Program-made: the position numbers and the translations under genes
The notes under the pieces: model-generated
The model's database searches: none
What the model saw: only the letters and a program-made list of their open reading frames with translations
Told to the model about the DNA's origin: nothing
Assembly: GCA_965116555.1 (NCBI GenBank)
Contig: OZ220698.1
Location: 1,178,001 to 1,242,000, forward strand
Length of the DNA: 64,000 nucleotides
Source: DAOUJH01 sp965116555
Lineage (GTDB): Bacteria > Chloroflexota > Dehalococcoidia > Lucifugimonadales > QGNO01
Reading direction: 5' to 3'
Part shown: positions 16,997-24,932 of the stretch, piece after piece
Position numbering within the stretch: the first letter of the stretch is position 1
How the letters are laid out: every line of letters begins with the position of its first letter

Positions 16997-17229
16997 AATA
17001 CCTCTCCTCCTTCTTGCTAGCCCTTCGCAGGCTGATGATGCGCCTTCTTTCGGCGCGACGGGTGTACACAACGAAGTGCAAGCGGTCTCCAATATATCCA
17101 ATGACGCCCCAGCGGAATTCACCGTGGGAAGATCATTGCCGTCTCCCACTCAAAGTACTCCACGGCTTCAAAGCCGGGGCGTCCCGCCTCGATATTAGCT
17201 TGGTTCTTTGCTTCATCCCATTCGTACAT
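16983..17229 (-). pseudogene. brnT: BrnT-type toxin gene, frameshifted
   Basis: The first 36 residues (MYEWDEAKNQANIEAGRPGF ...EWETAMIFPR) are a typical BrnT N-terminus, then a TGA stops the frame at 17119-17121. Reading one base further on, the rest of BrnT continues (GEFRWGVIGYIGDRLHFVV, then RRIISLRRASKKEERYYAEA) to a stop at 16983-16985 that overlaps brnA. A few residues expected between FP and GEF seem missing. The RNase toxin is therefore probably inactive, unless a ribosomal frameshift or a sequencing error is involved. The intact reading of both halves suggests the damage is recent. Confidence 0.8.
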
Positions 17230-17234
17230 GTCTG

Positions 17235-17263
17235 ATTGTATAGACAATTTAAAGATTTGTCAA
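17235..17263 (-). promoter_or_regulatory. brnTA promoter, apparently leaderless
   Basis: On the minus strand TTGACA (17258-17263), 17 bases, then TACAAT (17235-17240). The expected start point is about 17228-17229, which is the A of the brnT ATG, so the mRNA would have no 5' leader. No ribosome site fits between. Confidence 0.65.
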
Positions 17264-17281
17264 CCCTTATTGTCTATACAA
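17236..17281. repeat. 13-bp perfect inverted repeat, probable BrnA operator
   Basis: TTGTATAGACAAT (17236-17248) and ATTGTCTATACAA (17269-17281) are perfect inverted copies, about 33 bp centre to centre (three helical turns). Each arm is also a near-palindrome of the form TTGT-N4-ACAA. One arm covers the brnTA -10 box and the other lies just upstream of the -35 box. That is the geometry expected for cooperative autorepression by a ribbon-helix-helix antitoxin. Confidence 0.7.
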
Positions 17282-17328
17282 AAAGGGCTGGGTAGTAGCC
17301 TATCACGGGCATTTGCTACAAGAAGACT

Positions 17329-17414
17329 TGGTGCCGAGGGTGGGATTCGAACCCACACTCCCTTGCGGGAAGCGGATTTTAAGTCCGCCGCGTCTGCCAT
17401 TTCGCCACCCCGGC
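17329..17414 (-). tRNA. tRNA-Leu (anticodon TAA)
   Basis: Class II tRNA with a long variable arm. Acceptor GCCGGGG pairs with CCTCGGC. The anticodon stem GCGGA/TCCGC holds the loop CTTAAAA, giving anticodon TAA. The T loop is GGTTCGAATCC, and CCA is encoded. It reads UUA/UUG codons and is last of four leftward tRNA genes. Confidence 0.95.
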
Positions 17415-17442
17415 GCGGTGCACGTCTAAATGTTACCTTACG

Positions 17443-17490
17443 GAAAACCGCCGTACCAGCGGCCTGTTTGATGCAGGCTAGTACGGCGGT
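17443..17490 (-). terminator. Hairpin after tRNA-Cys, probable terminator
   Basis: ACCGCCGTAC (17447-17456) and GTACGGCGGT (17481-17490) are perfect inverted arms with a smaller inner stem (GCCTG/CAGGC). On the minus strand the hairpin is followed by TTTT. It lies 12 bases after tRNA-Cys, so tRNA-Leu(TAA) would depend on read-through or its own promoter. It could also be a processing structure. Confidence 0.55.
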
Positions 17491-17502
17491 CCCATTGATT
17501 GC

Positions 17503-17579
17503 TGGAGGCGACGGGCGGATTCGAACCGCCGAATAGGGGTTTTGCAGACCCCCGCCTTAGACCACTTGGCTACGTCGCC
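17503..17579 (-). tRNA. tRNA-Cys (anticodon GCA)
   Basis: Acceptor GGCGACG pairs with CGTCGCC. The anticodon stem GGGGT/ACCCC holds the loop CTGCAAA (GCA). The discriminator base is T73, as required for cysteine tRNA, and CCA is encoded. Confidence 0.95.
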
Positions 17580-17589
17580 ATCCTATTTC

Positions 17590-17676
17590 TGGTGCCGAGG
17601 AGGAGATTTGAACTCCTACGCCCTCACGGGCACTGCCCCCTCAAGACAGCGTGTCTACCGATTCCACCACCTCGGC
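17590..17676 (-). tRNA. tRNA-Leu (anticodon GAG)
   Basis: Class II tRNA closely resembling E. coli leucine GAG tRNA. Acceptor GCCGAGG pairs with CCTCGGC. The anticodon stem CTGTC/GGCAG holds the loop TTGAGGG (GAG). It has a long variable arm and encoded CCA, and reads CUC/CUU codons. Confidence 0.95.
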
Positions 17677-17691
17677 ACGGGTTTTTCCCTT

Positions 17692-17767
17692 TGGCAGGGG
17701 CGCGAGGATTCGAACCCCGGACCTGCGGTTTTGGAGACCGCTGCTCTACCAGCTGAGCTACACCCCT
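17692..17767 (-). tRNA. tRNA-Trp (anticodon CCA)
   Basis: Acceptor AGGGGTG pairs with CGCCCCT, discriminator G. The anticodon stem GCGGT/ACCGC holds the loop CTCCAAA (CCA). The T arm GGGGTTCGAATCC is present and CCA is encoded. It is first of the four-gene tRNA cluster. Confidence 0.95.
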
Positions 17768-17792
17768 ACTTACAATGCCCGGTCTACGTTTC

Positions 17793-17822
17793 AGAGTAGC
17801 ATCAGGCAGGATGGAGCGTCAA
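17793..17822 (-). promoter_or_regulatory. Promoter of the tRNA cluster
   Basis: On the minus strand TTGACG (17817-17822), 18 bases, then TACTCT (17793-17798). The start point would be near 17786, about 19 bases before tRNA-Trp. Confidence 0.6.
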
Positions 17823-17856
17823 TACAACCGACCCATGGCGGCATGGTGAGGAGGCG

Positions 17857-18714
17857 TTATCTTTCGGCAAGCTCAGGCTGCGGGGTGGAATGCTGCGGCG
17901 ACTCCAGCTCCTCCACAACGTCCGTGTAGCCCTTCTGGTCACGCTGATACCAGAGAACGAACACCACGCCCATGGTTATAAAGAAGGCCAGCGCTCCGGG
18001 GAGCTTCATGATCAGCCCCCCTATCTGCTGGTCCGATATGACATCCAAGCCCCAAAGCCTGGGCACGGTGGCGTAGAACGGGTACAGCACGCGCGGTGAG
18101 AAGGTGATGGCGGCGCCTATGAAGCCTGCAGGAAGCGTGAGCAGGAACAGGTACACCATTTGCATGGGGTAGCTGGATCTGGGCACCTCGGCGAGGGGGC
18201 TCATCACGGGCCACCACATGATGACAGCGCTGACCATGAACATGAGGTGCTCCAAGACATGGATTCCGTGCGACTGGAGCGTGGCGTCGTAGAACGCCGG
18301 AAGGTGCCAGACGGCAAGAACGAAGCCGGATATGGCAAACGCCTGCACGGGACGTGTGAGCCAGCGCGCCACGGAGAGCGCCAGGTTGTGGCGGAAGAGC
18401 GGTCTAATCAGCCAGGGCGGCGTGCCCGCCAGCAACAGAGGAGGCATGACAAGGATGAGGATCAGGTGCTGCACCATGTGGGCGCTGAACAGGAAATTGT
18501 CGGCCAGGTGATGAATGGGAGAGGAGAGGGCCAGGTACATGGACAGCATCCCGGCGGAGAAGAAGACAACGCGCTTGGCCTCGACGGGTTGGACGCGACC
18601 CAAGCGGCTTCGCAGCCGGGTGACGCCTAAGAGATATGCGCCTTGCAATAACAGGATGCCCAGGACAATGTCGGGATGGAAATGCCACTGGAGCCAGAGA
18701 TTTGTATCTGCCAC
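17857..18714 (-). CDS. ctaG: Cytochrome c oxidase assembly protein, caa3 CtaG family
   Basis: Polytopic membrane protein of 285 residues, about seven hydrophobic segments. Family marks are the N-terminal WLQWHFHPDIVLGILLL, the paired His region HHLADNFLFSAHMVQHLIL, and LEHLMFMVSAVIMWWPV. It belongs to the CtaG family needed for maturation of caa3 oxidase in Bacillus, unrelated to proteobacterial Cox11. Start is GTG after GGGTAGGG. It closes the leftward oxidase operon. Confidence 0.85.
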   Translation of the reverse strand: MADTNLWLQWHFHPDIVLGILLLQGAYLLGVTRLRSRLGRVQPVEAKRVVFFSAGMLSMYLALSSPIHHLADNFLFSAHMVQHLILILVMPPLLLAGTPPWLIRPLFRHNLALSVARWLTRPVQAFAISGFVLAVWHLPAFYDATLQSHGIHVLEHLMFMVSAVIMWWPVMSPLAEVPRSSYPMQMVYLFLLTLPAGFIGAAITFSPRVLYPFYATVPRLWGLDVISDQQIGGLIMKLPGALAFFITMGVVFVLWYQRDQKGYTDVVEELESPQHSTPQPELAER

Positions 18715-18747
18715 TACCCTACCCGTCCGTACGCAAAGCCCGCGGGC

Positions 18748-19005
18748 TTACGAAGATGAGTCGTCGCGGCCGCCCTTTGCCAGAAACGCTGCGCCAGCAA
18801 GGATCGCGGCGGCGAGGAGCAGCGCTACGAGCACCGCCCACGGTTCTTTTACCAGTATACCGCCGATGGTCACCTTCTCCTTGACTTCGGCTAGAGCAAG
18901 GAGCAACTCTCCTATGCCAATGATGATGACCGCCGTGGCAATCATTACAAGCACGGGCACCCATATGGCGGACATTATGCGGTCTTGCAGTGTTTTCTTG
19001 TCCAT
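18748..19005 (-). CDS. Unknown two-helix membrane protein in the oxidase operon
   Basis: Not recognised. 85 residues, two hydrophobic helices (about 14-37 and 55-76) around a charged loop EVKEKVTIGGILVKEP; the C-terminus is polar (KGGRDDSSS). It is five bases after ctaF and before ctaG in the same direction. The position suggests an accessory or assembly subunit of the caa3 oxidase. Confidence 0.65.
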   Translation of the reverse strand: MDKKTLQDRIMSAIWVPVLVMIATAVIIIGIGELLLALAEVKEKVTIGGILVKEPWAVLVALLLAAAILAGAAFLAKGGRDDSSS

Positions 19006-19010
19006 ATTAC

Positions 19011-19316
19011 CTACGTAACTAAGAGTCCAAAGAGGGCCATCAAGGCTAGTATCACACCGGTGGTGAGCAGCATTCCCCCAACGAAGAATGCAGAAAAGAG
19101 CCTGCTGTCAAATTTCAAATGCATGTAGAACATGGCCACCAGCGTGAATTTGGCCGCGGAAAGCACTATGAGAGCCGATATGAGGAAAGCGGTGACAAGG
19201 TCAAGGTAAACGATGGCCACCTCTATGACAGTGACGACGAACAGTATGACGGCTATGGCTACGTACTTAGCCGGTGTGGGGTGGCCTGCCTCTCTTGTAT
19301 GTGCGGTTGTGCTCAT
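19011..19316 (-). CDS. ctaF: Cytochrome c oxidase subunit IV, caa3 type
   Basis: 101 residues with three membrane helices. It shows the prokaryotic subunit IV pattern: a polar N-terminus with HPTPAKYVAIAVILFVVTVIEV, then SAAKFTLVAMFYMHLKFDSR, then a last helix. The K-F-xLVAMFYMHLKfD motif is characteristic. It follows ctaE by 17 bases. Confidence 0.88.
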   Translation of the reverse strand: MSTTAHTREAGHPTPAKYVAIAVILFVVTVIEVAIVYLDLVTAFLISALIVLSAAKFTLVAMFYMHLKFDSRLFSAFFVGGMLLTTGVILALMALFGLLVT

Positions 19317-19333
19317 TTAGAACTCTTATTCAT

Positions 19334-19948
19334 CTAAGCTGCAATGTTCGGCGCCTCTACCAGGTATACCACTGTGAATATAACAATCCAGACTACGTCC
19401 ACAAAGTGCCAGTACAAACCGGCAAGCTCTATGTTCAAGTGCTGTTCGGGCTTCAACCTGCCTCTCCACGCCACAACGAAGAACGACAGGAGAATTATTA
19501 CGCCAACGGTTACGTGGGCTCCGTGAAAGCCGGTGAGGACGAAGAAGGTGGTGCCGAACAGATTCTCTGTCCAGGTGAGACCGTTGTGCTCGATGAAGAA
19601 TGTGAACTCAAAGTACTGTCCGCCAAGGAAGACCGCGCCAAGCAATGCCGTAGCCAGCAACCAGATCTTGAGGCCGCGCTGGTCGCCCTTCTGAATGGCG
19701 GCAAGGGCAAGCACCATGGTCAAGCTGCTCATGAGCAGTACAAAGGCGCTTACGGAGGTGTACGGTATGTTGAACACCTCGTAGGGCTGGGGGCCGTCTA
19801 TGCTCTTGCCCTTGTAGAGCAGGTAGGTCGCGATGAGCGAACCGAAAAACAGGGTGTCCGAACCAAGGAAGGCCCACATGACCATCTTGCGATGGTCCAG
19901 GCCTGTAGTGGTCTGGGGGTGTTCGGAGTGTGCTATGGCCTCTGCCAA
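19334..19948 (-). CDS. ctaE: Cytochrome c oxidase subunit III
   Basis: 204 residues, five to six membrane helices as in bacterial caa3-type subunit III. Family motifs include KMVMWAFLGSDTLFFGSLIATY near the N-terminus, TGFHGAHVTVGVI, and the C-terminal LYWHFVDVVWIVIF. It is 12 bases downstream of ctaD. Confidence 0.93.
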   Translation of the reverse strand: MAEAIAHSEHPQTTTGLDHRKMVMWAFLGSDTLFFGSLIATYLLYKGKSIDGPQPYEVFNIPYTSVSAFVLLMSSLTMVLALAAIQKGDQRGLKIWLLATALLGAVFLGGQYFEFTFFIEHNGLTWTENLFGTTFFVLTGFHGAHVTVGVIILLSFFVVAWRGRLKPEQHLNIELAGLYWHFVDVVWIVIFTVVYLVEAPNIAA

Positions 19949-19960
19949 CTATTCACCTCG

Positions 19961-21847
19961 CTAATGACTCTCGGAGCCGGGTTCAGGATCGGCCGGTTCA
20001 AAGGCCCAACCATAGATGCCAAACATCATAACCAGAATGCCAACTACAATAACGACAGGATGAATTAGTATTCCAAAGGCTGCAACTACCATGCCCAAAG
20101 CCGTTGCCAGTGGGAAGTAAGACAGACCGGGCAGGTGGATGCCATGACCTTCATCGGCATGCCCTCCGTTTGAGGCGGCGGCTCCGGCCGGTATGGGGAC
20201 AGCCCTGCCGTCCGGGCCTTCGGTATATTTTCGCTCCCAGAAAGCGTCCCTAGAGCGGACGGTGGGTATCTCCGTAAAGTTGTGCGGCGGCGGCGGTGAG
20301 GATATCGACCACTCCAGCGTTCTGCCATCCCAGGGGTCGCCGGTCTCATCCTTTTCGCCTTTGCGAAGGCTTGTGAAGAAGTTCCAGACGAATATCAGCA
20401 CTCCCAGCGCTATCACCCAGCTTCCCACGGTGGCGAAGAGGTTCCAGAAATCCCACCCCATGCTGGAATCGTAGGTGTTGATGCGGCGAGGCATGCCATC
20501 CAAGCCCAGCCAGTGCATGGGGGCAAAGGTCAGGTTCATGCCTATGAAGAGCACCCAGAAGTTGAGCTTGCCCAGACCCTCATTCATGATGCGGCCCGTC
20601 ACTTTGGGGAACCAGTAGTAGATGCCGGCAAACAGACCAAAGATGGAACCGCCAAAGAGCACGTAGTGGAGATGCGCCACTATGTAGTAGGTATCCTGTT
20701 GCTGGGCGTCGGCCGGAGGTGACGCGTGAGTGACGCCGCTCAGACCTCCGATTATGAAGAGCACAATGAAACCTATGGCAAAGAGCATGGCGGTGGAGAG
20801 ATGTACGGAACCTCCCCACAGGGTGCCTATCCAGTTGAATATCTTCACCCCAGTGGGTACTGCAATCAGCATGGTTGTGATTGCAAACGTGGCATTGGCC
20901 ACCGGACCTAGTCCCACGGTAAACATGTGGTGACTCCACACGGCCCAGCCCATGAAACCAATGAATACGCCGGACAGCACTATGAACGGGTACCCGAAGA
21001 GGGGTTTCTTGGAGAAGGTGGGTAGCACCTCAGAAACGATACCCATTGCAGGCAGTATCAGAATGTACACTTCAGGATGGCCAAAGACCCAGAAGAGATG
21101 CTGCCACAGGACAGGGTCGCCGCCGGCAGAGGGATTGAAGAAGTTTGTGCCAACGAACCTGTCGAATCCCAGCTGAATAAGGGCAACGGTGATGACGGGC
21201 ATGGCGGTGACAAGCAGGAAGGAGGTGACCAGCGTCATCCAGGTGAACACTGGCATGCGCATGAGGGTCATGCCCGGGGCGCGCATGTTTATGATGGTAA
21301 CAATGAAGTTGAACGCGCCTGCCATGGAGGAGGTGCCGAGCACCAGCAGGCCAAGGACGTAGAAGTCCATGCCGCTCCCCACATCAAAGGCCCTATCGGT
21401 CAACGGGGCATATGCAAACCATCCCGCTCCGGGAGCAGCCCCCATGAACCAGCCGGCGTTCAGCAGTATTCCGCCAAAGAGGAACACCCAATAGCTCAAT
21501 GCGTTGAGGCGTGGGAACGCGACGTCCCTTGCGCCTATCTGCAATGGGATAACGATGTTGAAGAAAGCGACGCTCAACGGCATTATGGCCAAGAAGATCA
21601 TGGTCAGCGCATGCATGGTGAACAGCTGGCTGAACACGTCCGGACTAACCAGGGAGCTTTCAGAGGAGGCAAGCTGCAATCTGAGGGTCAGCGCCTCTAT
21701 TCCGCCGATGAGGAAGAATACTACGGCTGTTACACCGTAAAGGACCCCGATCCGCTTGTGGTCAACAGTTACAAGCCATCCCACCCAGCCGGTGGTTGTG
21801 GTAGGCCTTCTCAGTATCCAAGGTATATGGCTAGTGACTGCCGCCAT
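19961..21847 (-). CDS. ctaD: Cytochrome c oxidase subunit I
   Basis: Haem-copper oxidase catalytic subunit, 628 residues. Ligands seen: H79 for low-spin haem (QLFTMHALTM), H257 with its crosslinked Tyr261 in H-P-E-V-Y, H306-H307 for CuB, and the haem His pair region AHLHYVLFGGSIFG. The HPEVY form marks an A-type oxidase. Two extra helices after about residue 560 (ending IYGWAFEP) extend the protein, as in many caa3 oxidases. It acts with the cytochrome c-fused subunit II. Confidence 0.96.
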   Translation of the reverse strand: MAAVTSHIPWILRRPTTTTGWVGWLVTVDHKRIGVLYGVTAVVFFLIGGIEALTLRLQLASSESSLVSPDVFSQLFTMHALTMIFLAIMPLSVAFFNIVIPLQIGARDVAFPRLNALSYWVFLFGGILLNAGWFMGAAPGAGWFAYAPLTDRAFDVGSGMDFYVLGLLVLGTSSMAGAFNFIVTIINMRAPGMTLMRMPVFTWMTLVTSFLLVTAMPVITVALIQLGFDRFVGTNFFNPSAGGDPVLWQHLFWVFGHPEVYILILPAMGIVSEVLPTFSKKPLFGYPFIVLSGVFIGFMGWAVWSHHMFTVGLGPVANATFAITTMLIAVPTGVKIFNWIGTLWGGSVHLSTAMLFAIGFIVLFIIGGLSGVTHASPPADAQQQDTYYIVAHLHYVLFGGSIFGLFAGIYYWFPKVTGRIMNEGLGKLNFWVLFIGMNLTFAPMHWLGLDGMPRRINTYDSSMGWDFWNLFATVGSWVIALGVLIFVWNFFTSLRKGEKDETGDPWDGRTLEWSISSPPPPHNFTEIPTVRSRDAFWERKYTEGPDGRAVPIPAGAAASNGGHADEGHGIHLPGLSYFPLATALGMVVAAFGILIHPVVIVVGILVMMFGIYGWAFEPADPEPGSESH

Positions 21848-21875
21848 TACCGACCTCCAAGAATCAATAACCGCT

Positions 21876-22928
21876 TCACTTTAAGCTCTGTAGGTACGCC
21901 ACCAAGGCGTCCAACTCCTCTCCGGATATGTTTAGATCGGGCATCCCCACCCCGGGCTTGACATCCGCAGGATTGCTCACCCATTTTCTCAGATTCTCTT
22001 CGTTATTGTCCATTATGCCGGCGCCGAGGGTACTCCTGCTGGCTACGTGGGTCAGGTTGGGGCCAACGTCACCCTTTATCTGTTGGTTCTCTACGGTGTG
22101 GCAAATAGCGCAGCGCTGTAGTTTTACGCTTTCCCCTTTGAGGGTGCCTTCAAACCCCTTGTTGCCAAACAGGTCTGCTCCCTGAGCAGCCAGGCCTGTG
22201 ACCTCCGCGGGCTCGGCTCTGATCCCCTCTACCCAGGCATCGAACTCATCCTGTGGCTGTGCGAAAACGCGGAACCGCATCTGAGCGTGGGCGGTGCCGC
22301 AGAACTCGGCGCACTGGCCGTAGAACTCACCGGATTCGTCGGCTCTGAACCACATCGTATTGCTGTTGTTGGGCACAATATCAACCTTGCCCGCCAGTTT
22401 GGGTATCCAGAAGCTGTGAATAACGTCCTTGGACTCTAGAATCACATCTACGTTCTTGCCCACAGGCACGTGCAACTCGTTGGCGGTGGAAATGCCCAAG
22501 TCCGGATAGTCGAACTCCCACCACCACTGATGCGCGGTGACGGTGACATTAAGCACTTCCCCTTCGGGGACATTGGCCGTGCTGAAGATTGTGTCGACGG
22601 TAGGCACGGCAATAATGGCGAGTACTATGGCAGGAGCAATTGTCCAAGCCACCTCCAGCCTCGTGTTGCCGTGGGTCTGCTTGGGCAGGCCGTTCGCTCC
22701 GGCGCGACGGCGGAACTTGAAGATGGTGTAGACCAAGGCCCCCTGCACTACCACGAAGACAAAGACGGCGGCCCAGAATATGATGTAAAAAAGATCCAGC
22801 TGTTCTTGAGCTACGGGGCCGGCGGCTTCAAAGGTAGATTGCGGATGGGAGGGAAAGCATCCTATGGCTATGAGCGCTAGGCCCAAAAGCAGAAGCAACA
22901 CCTTCAGCTTGGTAACGTCACGCCACAT
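21876..22928 (-). CDS. ctaC: Cytochrome c oxidase subunit II with fused cytochrome c
   Basis: 350 residues. The N-terminal signal has a lipobox (LIAIGC, Cys24), then comes a second membrane helix around 45-70. The CuA site is H171 (HSFWIPKLAG), C206, C210, H214 and M217 (CAEFCGTAHAQM). A cytochrome c domain is fused at the C-terminus with C273-AI-C276-H277 and a likely Met ligand in GVGMPDLN. The fusion defines a caa3-type oxidase accepting electrons through its own haem c. First gene of the leftward operon. Confidence 0.96.
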   Translation of the reverse strand: MWRDVTKLKVLLLLLGLALIAIGCFPSHPQSTFEAAGPVAQEQLDLFYIIFWAAVFVFVVVQGALVYTIFKFRRRAGANGLPKQTHGNTRLEVAWTIAPAIVLAIIAVPTVDTIFSTANVPEGEVLNVTVTAHQWWWEFDYPDLGISTANELHVPVGKNVDVILESKDVIHSFWIPKLAGKVDIVPNNSNTMWFRADESGEFYGQCAEFCGTAHAQMRFRVFAQPQDEFDAWVEGIRAEPAEVTGLAAQGADLFGNKGFEGTLKGESVKLQRCAICHTVENQQIKGDVGPNLTHVASRSTLGAGIMDNNEENLRKWVSNPADVKPGVGMPDLNISGEELDALVAYLQSLK

Positions 22929-23111
22929 GTATCTTCAGTATCCTAATATCTGACAAAACAGTGGTCACTTTGTGAAAAATAGACCAATCAAGGTGAAGAA
23001 TACCAACTGCGTGAATCTGCGTCAAGGATTTTGCGGCTCTTCAATTACCTGATATGAGGAGCACGCGGCCTGTGATATATTACAGGGACTGATTGCGGTT
23101 ACAACCTTTTA

Positions 23112-24932
23112 ATGCGAATGTCCGATTCGGCTACTACCAATCTACCAAGACCTGAGCTAACTTCGCACGAAGCCGGCGGGCAGTTCAAGCCAGCCAGCAA
23201 CCTGCTTCTAGCTCTAATAATCGCCTCTTCAATAGCGGTCTTCTGCCTGATAACCCTTGGTGGAATCGTACGAATAACCGGTTCCGGGCTGGGATGTCCG
23301 GACTGGCCCCTGTGTCATGGCAAGCTGATCCCTCCCTTTGAATTTCACACGCTGATCGAATACACGCACAGGCTGGTGGCCAGCAGTACGGGAATAATAG
23401 TCCTGGCTACTGCGGTGACGGCGGCGCGGAACCAGCGGAGATTCAACTCGCTGGTGGGAATCCTTTTCGTATCGGTATTCCTGGTGGGCGTGGCAGGCGG
23501 TCTGGGTGGAGCCACGGTGCTGACGGAGCTGCATCCCGACCTGAGAACGTTGCACCTTGCCACTGCTCAAACTATCTTCGCTTTGCTCATGGTCAGCCTG
23601 GTGTGGGGATATAGGACCCGCACCACCCCGGAACAGGGTGACGACAAGCTATTCTCGTGGGCTTCGGCGGCAGCCATAGCCACCTTTGTAGTCATCCTGT
23701 CAGGGTCATACGTAGTGGGGCGTGGAGCCGGGTCGGTATGTCCCAGCTGGCCGCTGTGCGACAGTGGCCTGACGCCCAACGTCGGGCTGGGCTGGCTACA
23801 CCTATTGCACCGCCTGCTGGCAGGAGCGGGAGGCGTACTGGCAGGGATAGTAGTCGTTATGGCCTGGCGCCACAGGCGGGAGTGGCCTGTCTTCTGGATG
23901 ACGGGTGTCGCCGTAGGAGCCCTGGTAGTGGTGCAAACGCTGGCGGGGGCGGCCAATCCCTGGACGGCGTTCTCCGCAGCGGCTCGAGCGGTGCACCTGA
24001 GCCTGGCTACAGCACTCTTGGGAGGTCTTGTAGTAATGGCAACACTGGCCAAAGCCACATTGCTGGACATCAAAACAGTCAAAGACTACGTCACCCTTGC
24101 CAAGCCGAAGATAATTGTGCTGCTGTTGATCACCGCTCTTGGCGGCTTGTTCCTGGCAGCCCAAGGCGTACCGCCTCTAGGAATTACGTTGCTCGTGCTG
24201 TTCGCGGGCTCTCTGGGAGCCGGCGGGGCAAACGCTATCAACCATTACCTGGACAGCGATATAGACGCCAGGATGAACCGGACGAGGCAGCGCCCCCTGC
24301 CGGGACACAGGATCCCCGATAGGCACGCGCTGTGGATGGGAATAGGTCTGAACATGGTCGCCTTTGGCATCCTGGCTCTGTGGGTAAACCTGCTAAGTGC
24401 ACTGCTGGTATTGGGAGCCACGCTCTTCTATGCCTTTGTCTACACAGCGTGGCTGAAGCGAACCTGGACTCAGAACATAGTCATCGGGGGCGCAGCAGGC
24501 GCTGTGCCGCCCGTAGTGGGCTGGGCTGCAATCACCGGAGGATTAGACCTGCCCGCGCTGTACCTCTTCGCCATCATCTTCTTCTGGACGCCGCCTCACT
24601 TCTGGGCGCTTTCACTTCTTCTCAAGAACGACTACGCAGAAGCCGGCGTCCCCATGCTGCCGGTAGTTGCCGGTGAACACGCAACCGCAAAGGCGATTCT
24701 CATGCACAGCCTGATACTGGTCGCCATAACTTTGATATTCATTACGGCGCAGGCCGTGGACCTGATTTACGCTGTAAGCGCCGCCATGCTGGGGGCAGTG
24801 CTGCTCTTCTACGTGGCAAGATTGCTCAGAGACCAAACAAAGCGTGCAGCTAAACAGTTATATCTATATTCGCTGCTCTATTTGGCGCTTCTTTTCACGG
24901 CTGTCATGGTGGACAGCTCGGTAAATCTGTGA
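23112..24932 (+). CDS. ctaAB: Fused haem A synthase - haem O synthase
   Basis: A single 606-residue frame holding two enzymes of haem A making. Residues about 25-315 are CtaA (haem O to haem A): GSGLGCPDWPLCHGKLIPP, EYTHRLVASSTGI, GAGSVCPSWPLC and LHRLLAGAGG, with paired His and Cys residues. From about residue 320 (VKDYVTLAKPKI) it is CtaB, protoheme farnesyltransferase, with the diphosphate-binding NAINHYLDSDIDARMNRT. Both products feed the oxidase encoded divergently beside it. An ATG two codons downstream is an alternative start. Confidence 0.93.
   Translation: MRMSDSATTNLPRPELTSHEAGGQFKPASNLLLALIIASSIAVFCLITLGGIVRITGSGLGCPDWPLCHGKLIPPFEFHTLIEYTHRLVASSTGIIVLATAVTAARNQRRFNSLVGILFVSVFLVGVAGGLGGATVLTELHPDLRTLHLATAQTIFALLMVSLVWGYRTRTTPEQGDDKLFSWASAAAIATFVVILSGSYVVGRGAGSVCPSWPLCDSGLTPNVGLGWLHLLHRLLAGAGGVLAGIVVVMAWRHRREWPVFWMTGVAVGALVVVQTLAGAANPWTAFSAAARAVHLSLATALLGGLVVMATLAKATLLDIKTVKDYVTLAKPKIIVLLLITALGGLFLAAQGVPPLGITLLVLFAGSLGAGGANAINHYLDSDIDARMNRTRQRPLPGHRIPDRHALWMGIGLNMVAFGILALWVNLLSALLVLGATLFYAFVYTAWLKRTWTQNIVIGGAAGAVPPVVGWAAITGGLDLPALYLFAIIFFWTPPHFWALSLLLKNDYAEAGVPMLPVVAGEHATAKAILMHSLILVAITLIFITAQAVDLIYAVSAAMLGAVLLFYVARLLRDQTKRAAKQLYLYSLLYLALLFTAVMVDSSVNL

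Noticed and set aside
16490..17020. A 176-codon frame opposite brnA
   Set aside because: The brnA frame has family motifs and a strong ribosome site; this one is its complement.
17228..17799. Plus-strand frames over the tRNA cluster
   Set aside because: They translate tRNA genes and carry the usual false 'GRIRTAE'-type peptides made by tRNA T-arms.
21077..21961. A 294-codon frame antisense to ctaD/ctaC
   Set aside because: Low-complexity Glu/Gly/His-rich translation typical of the complement of membrane-protein genes.
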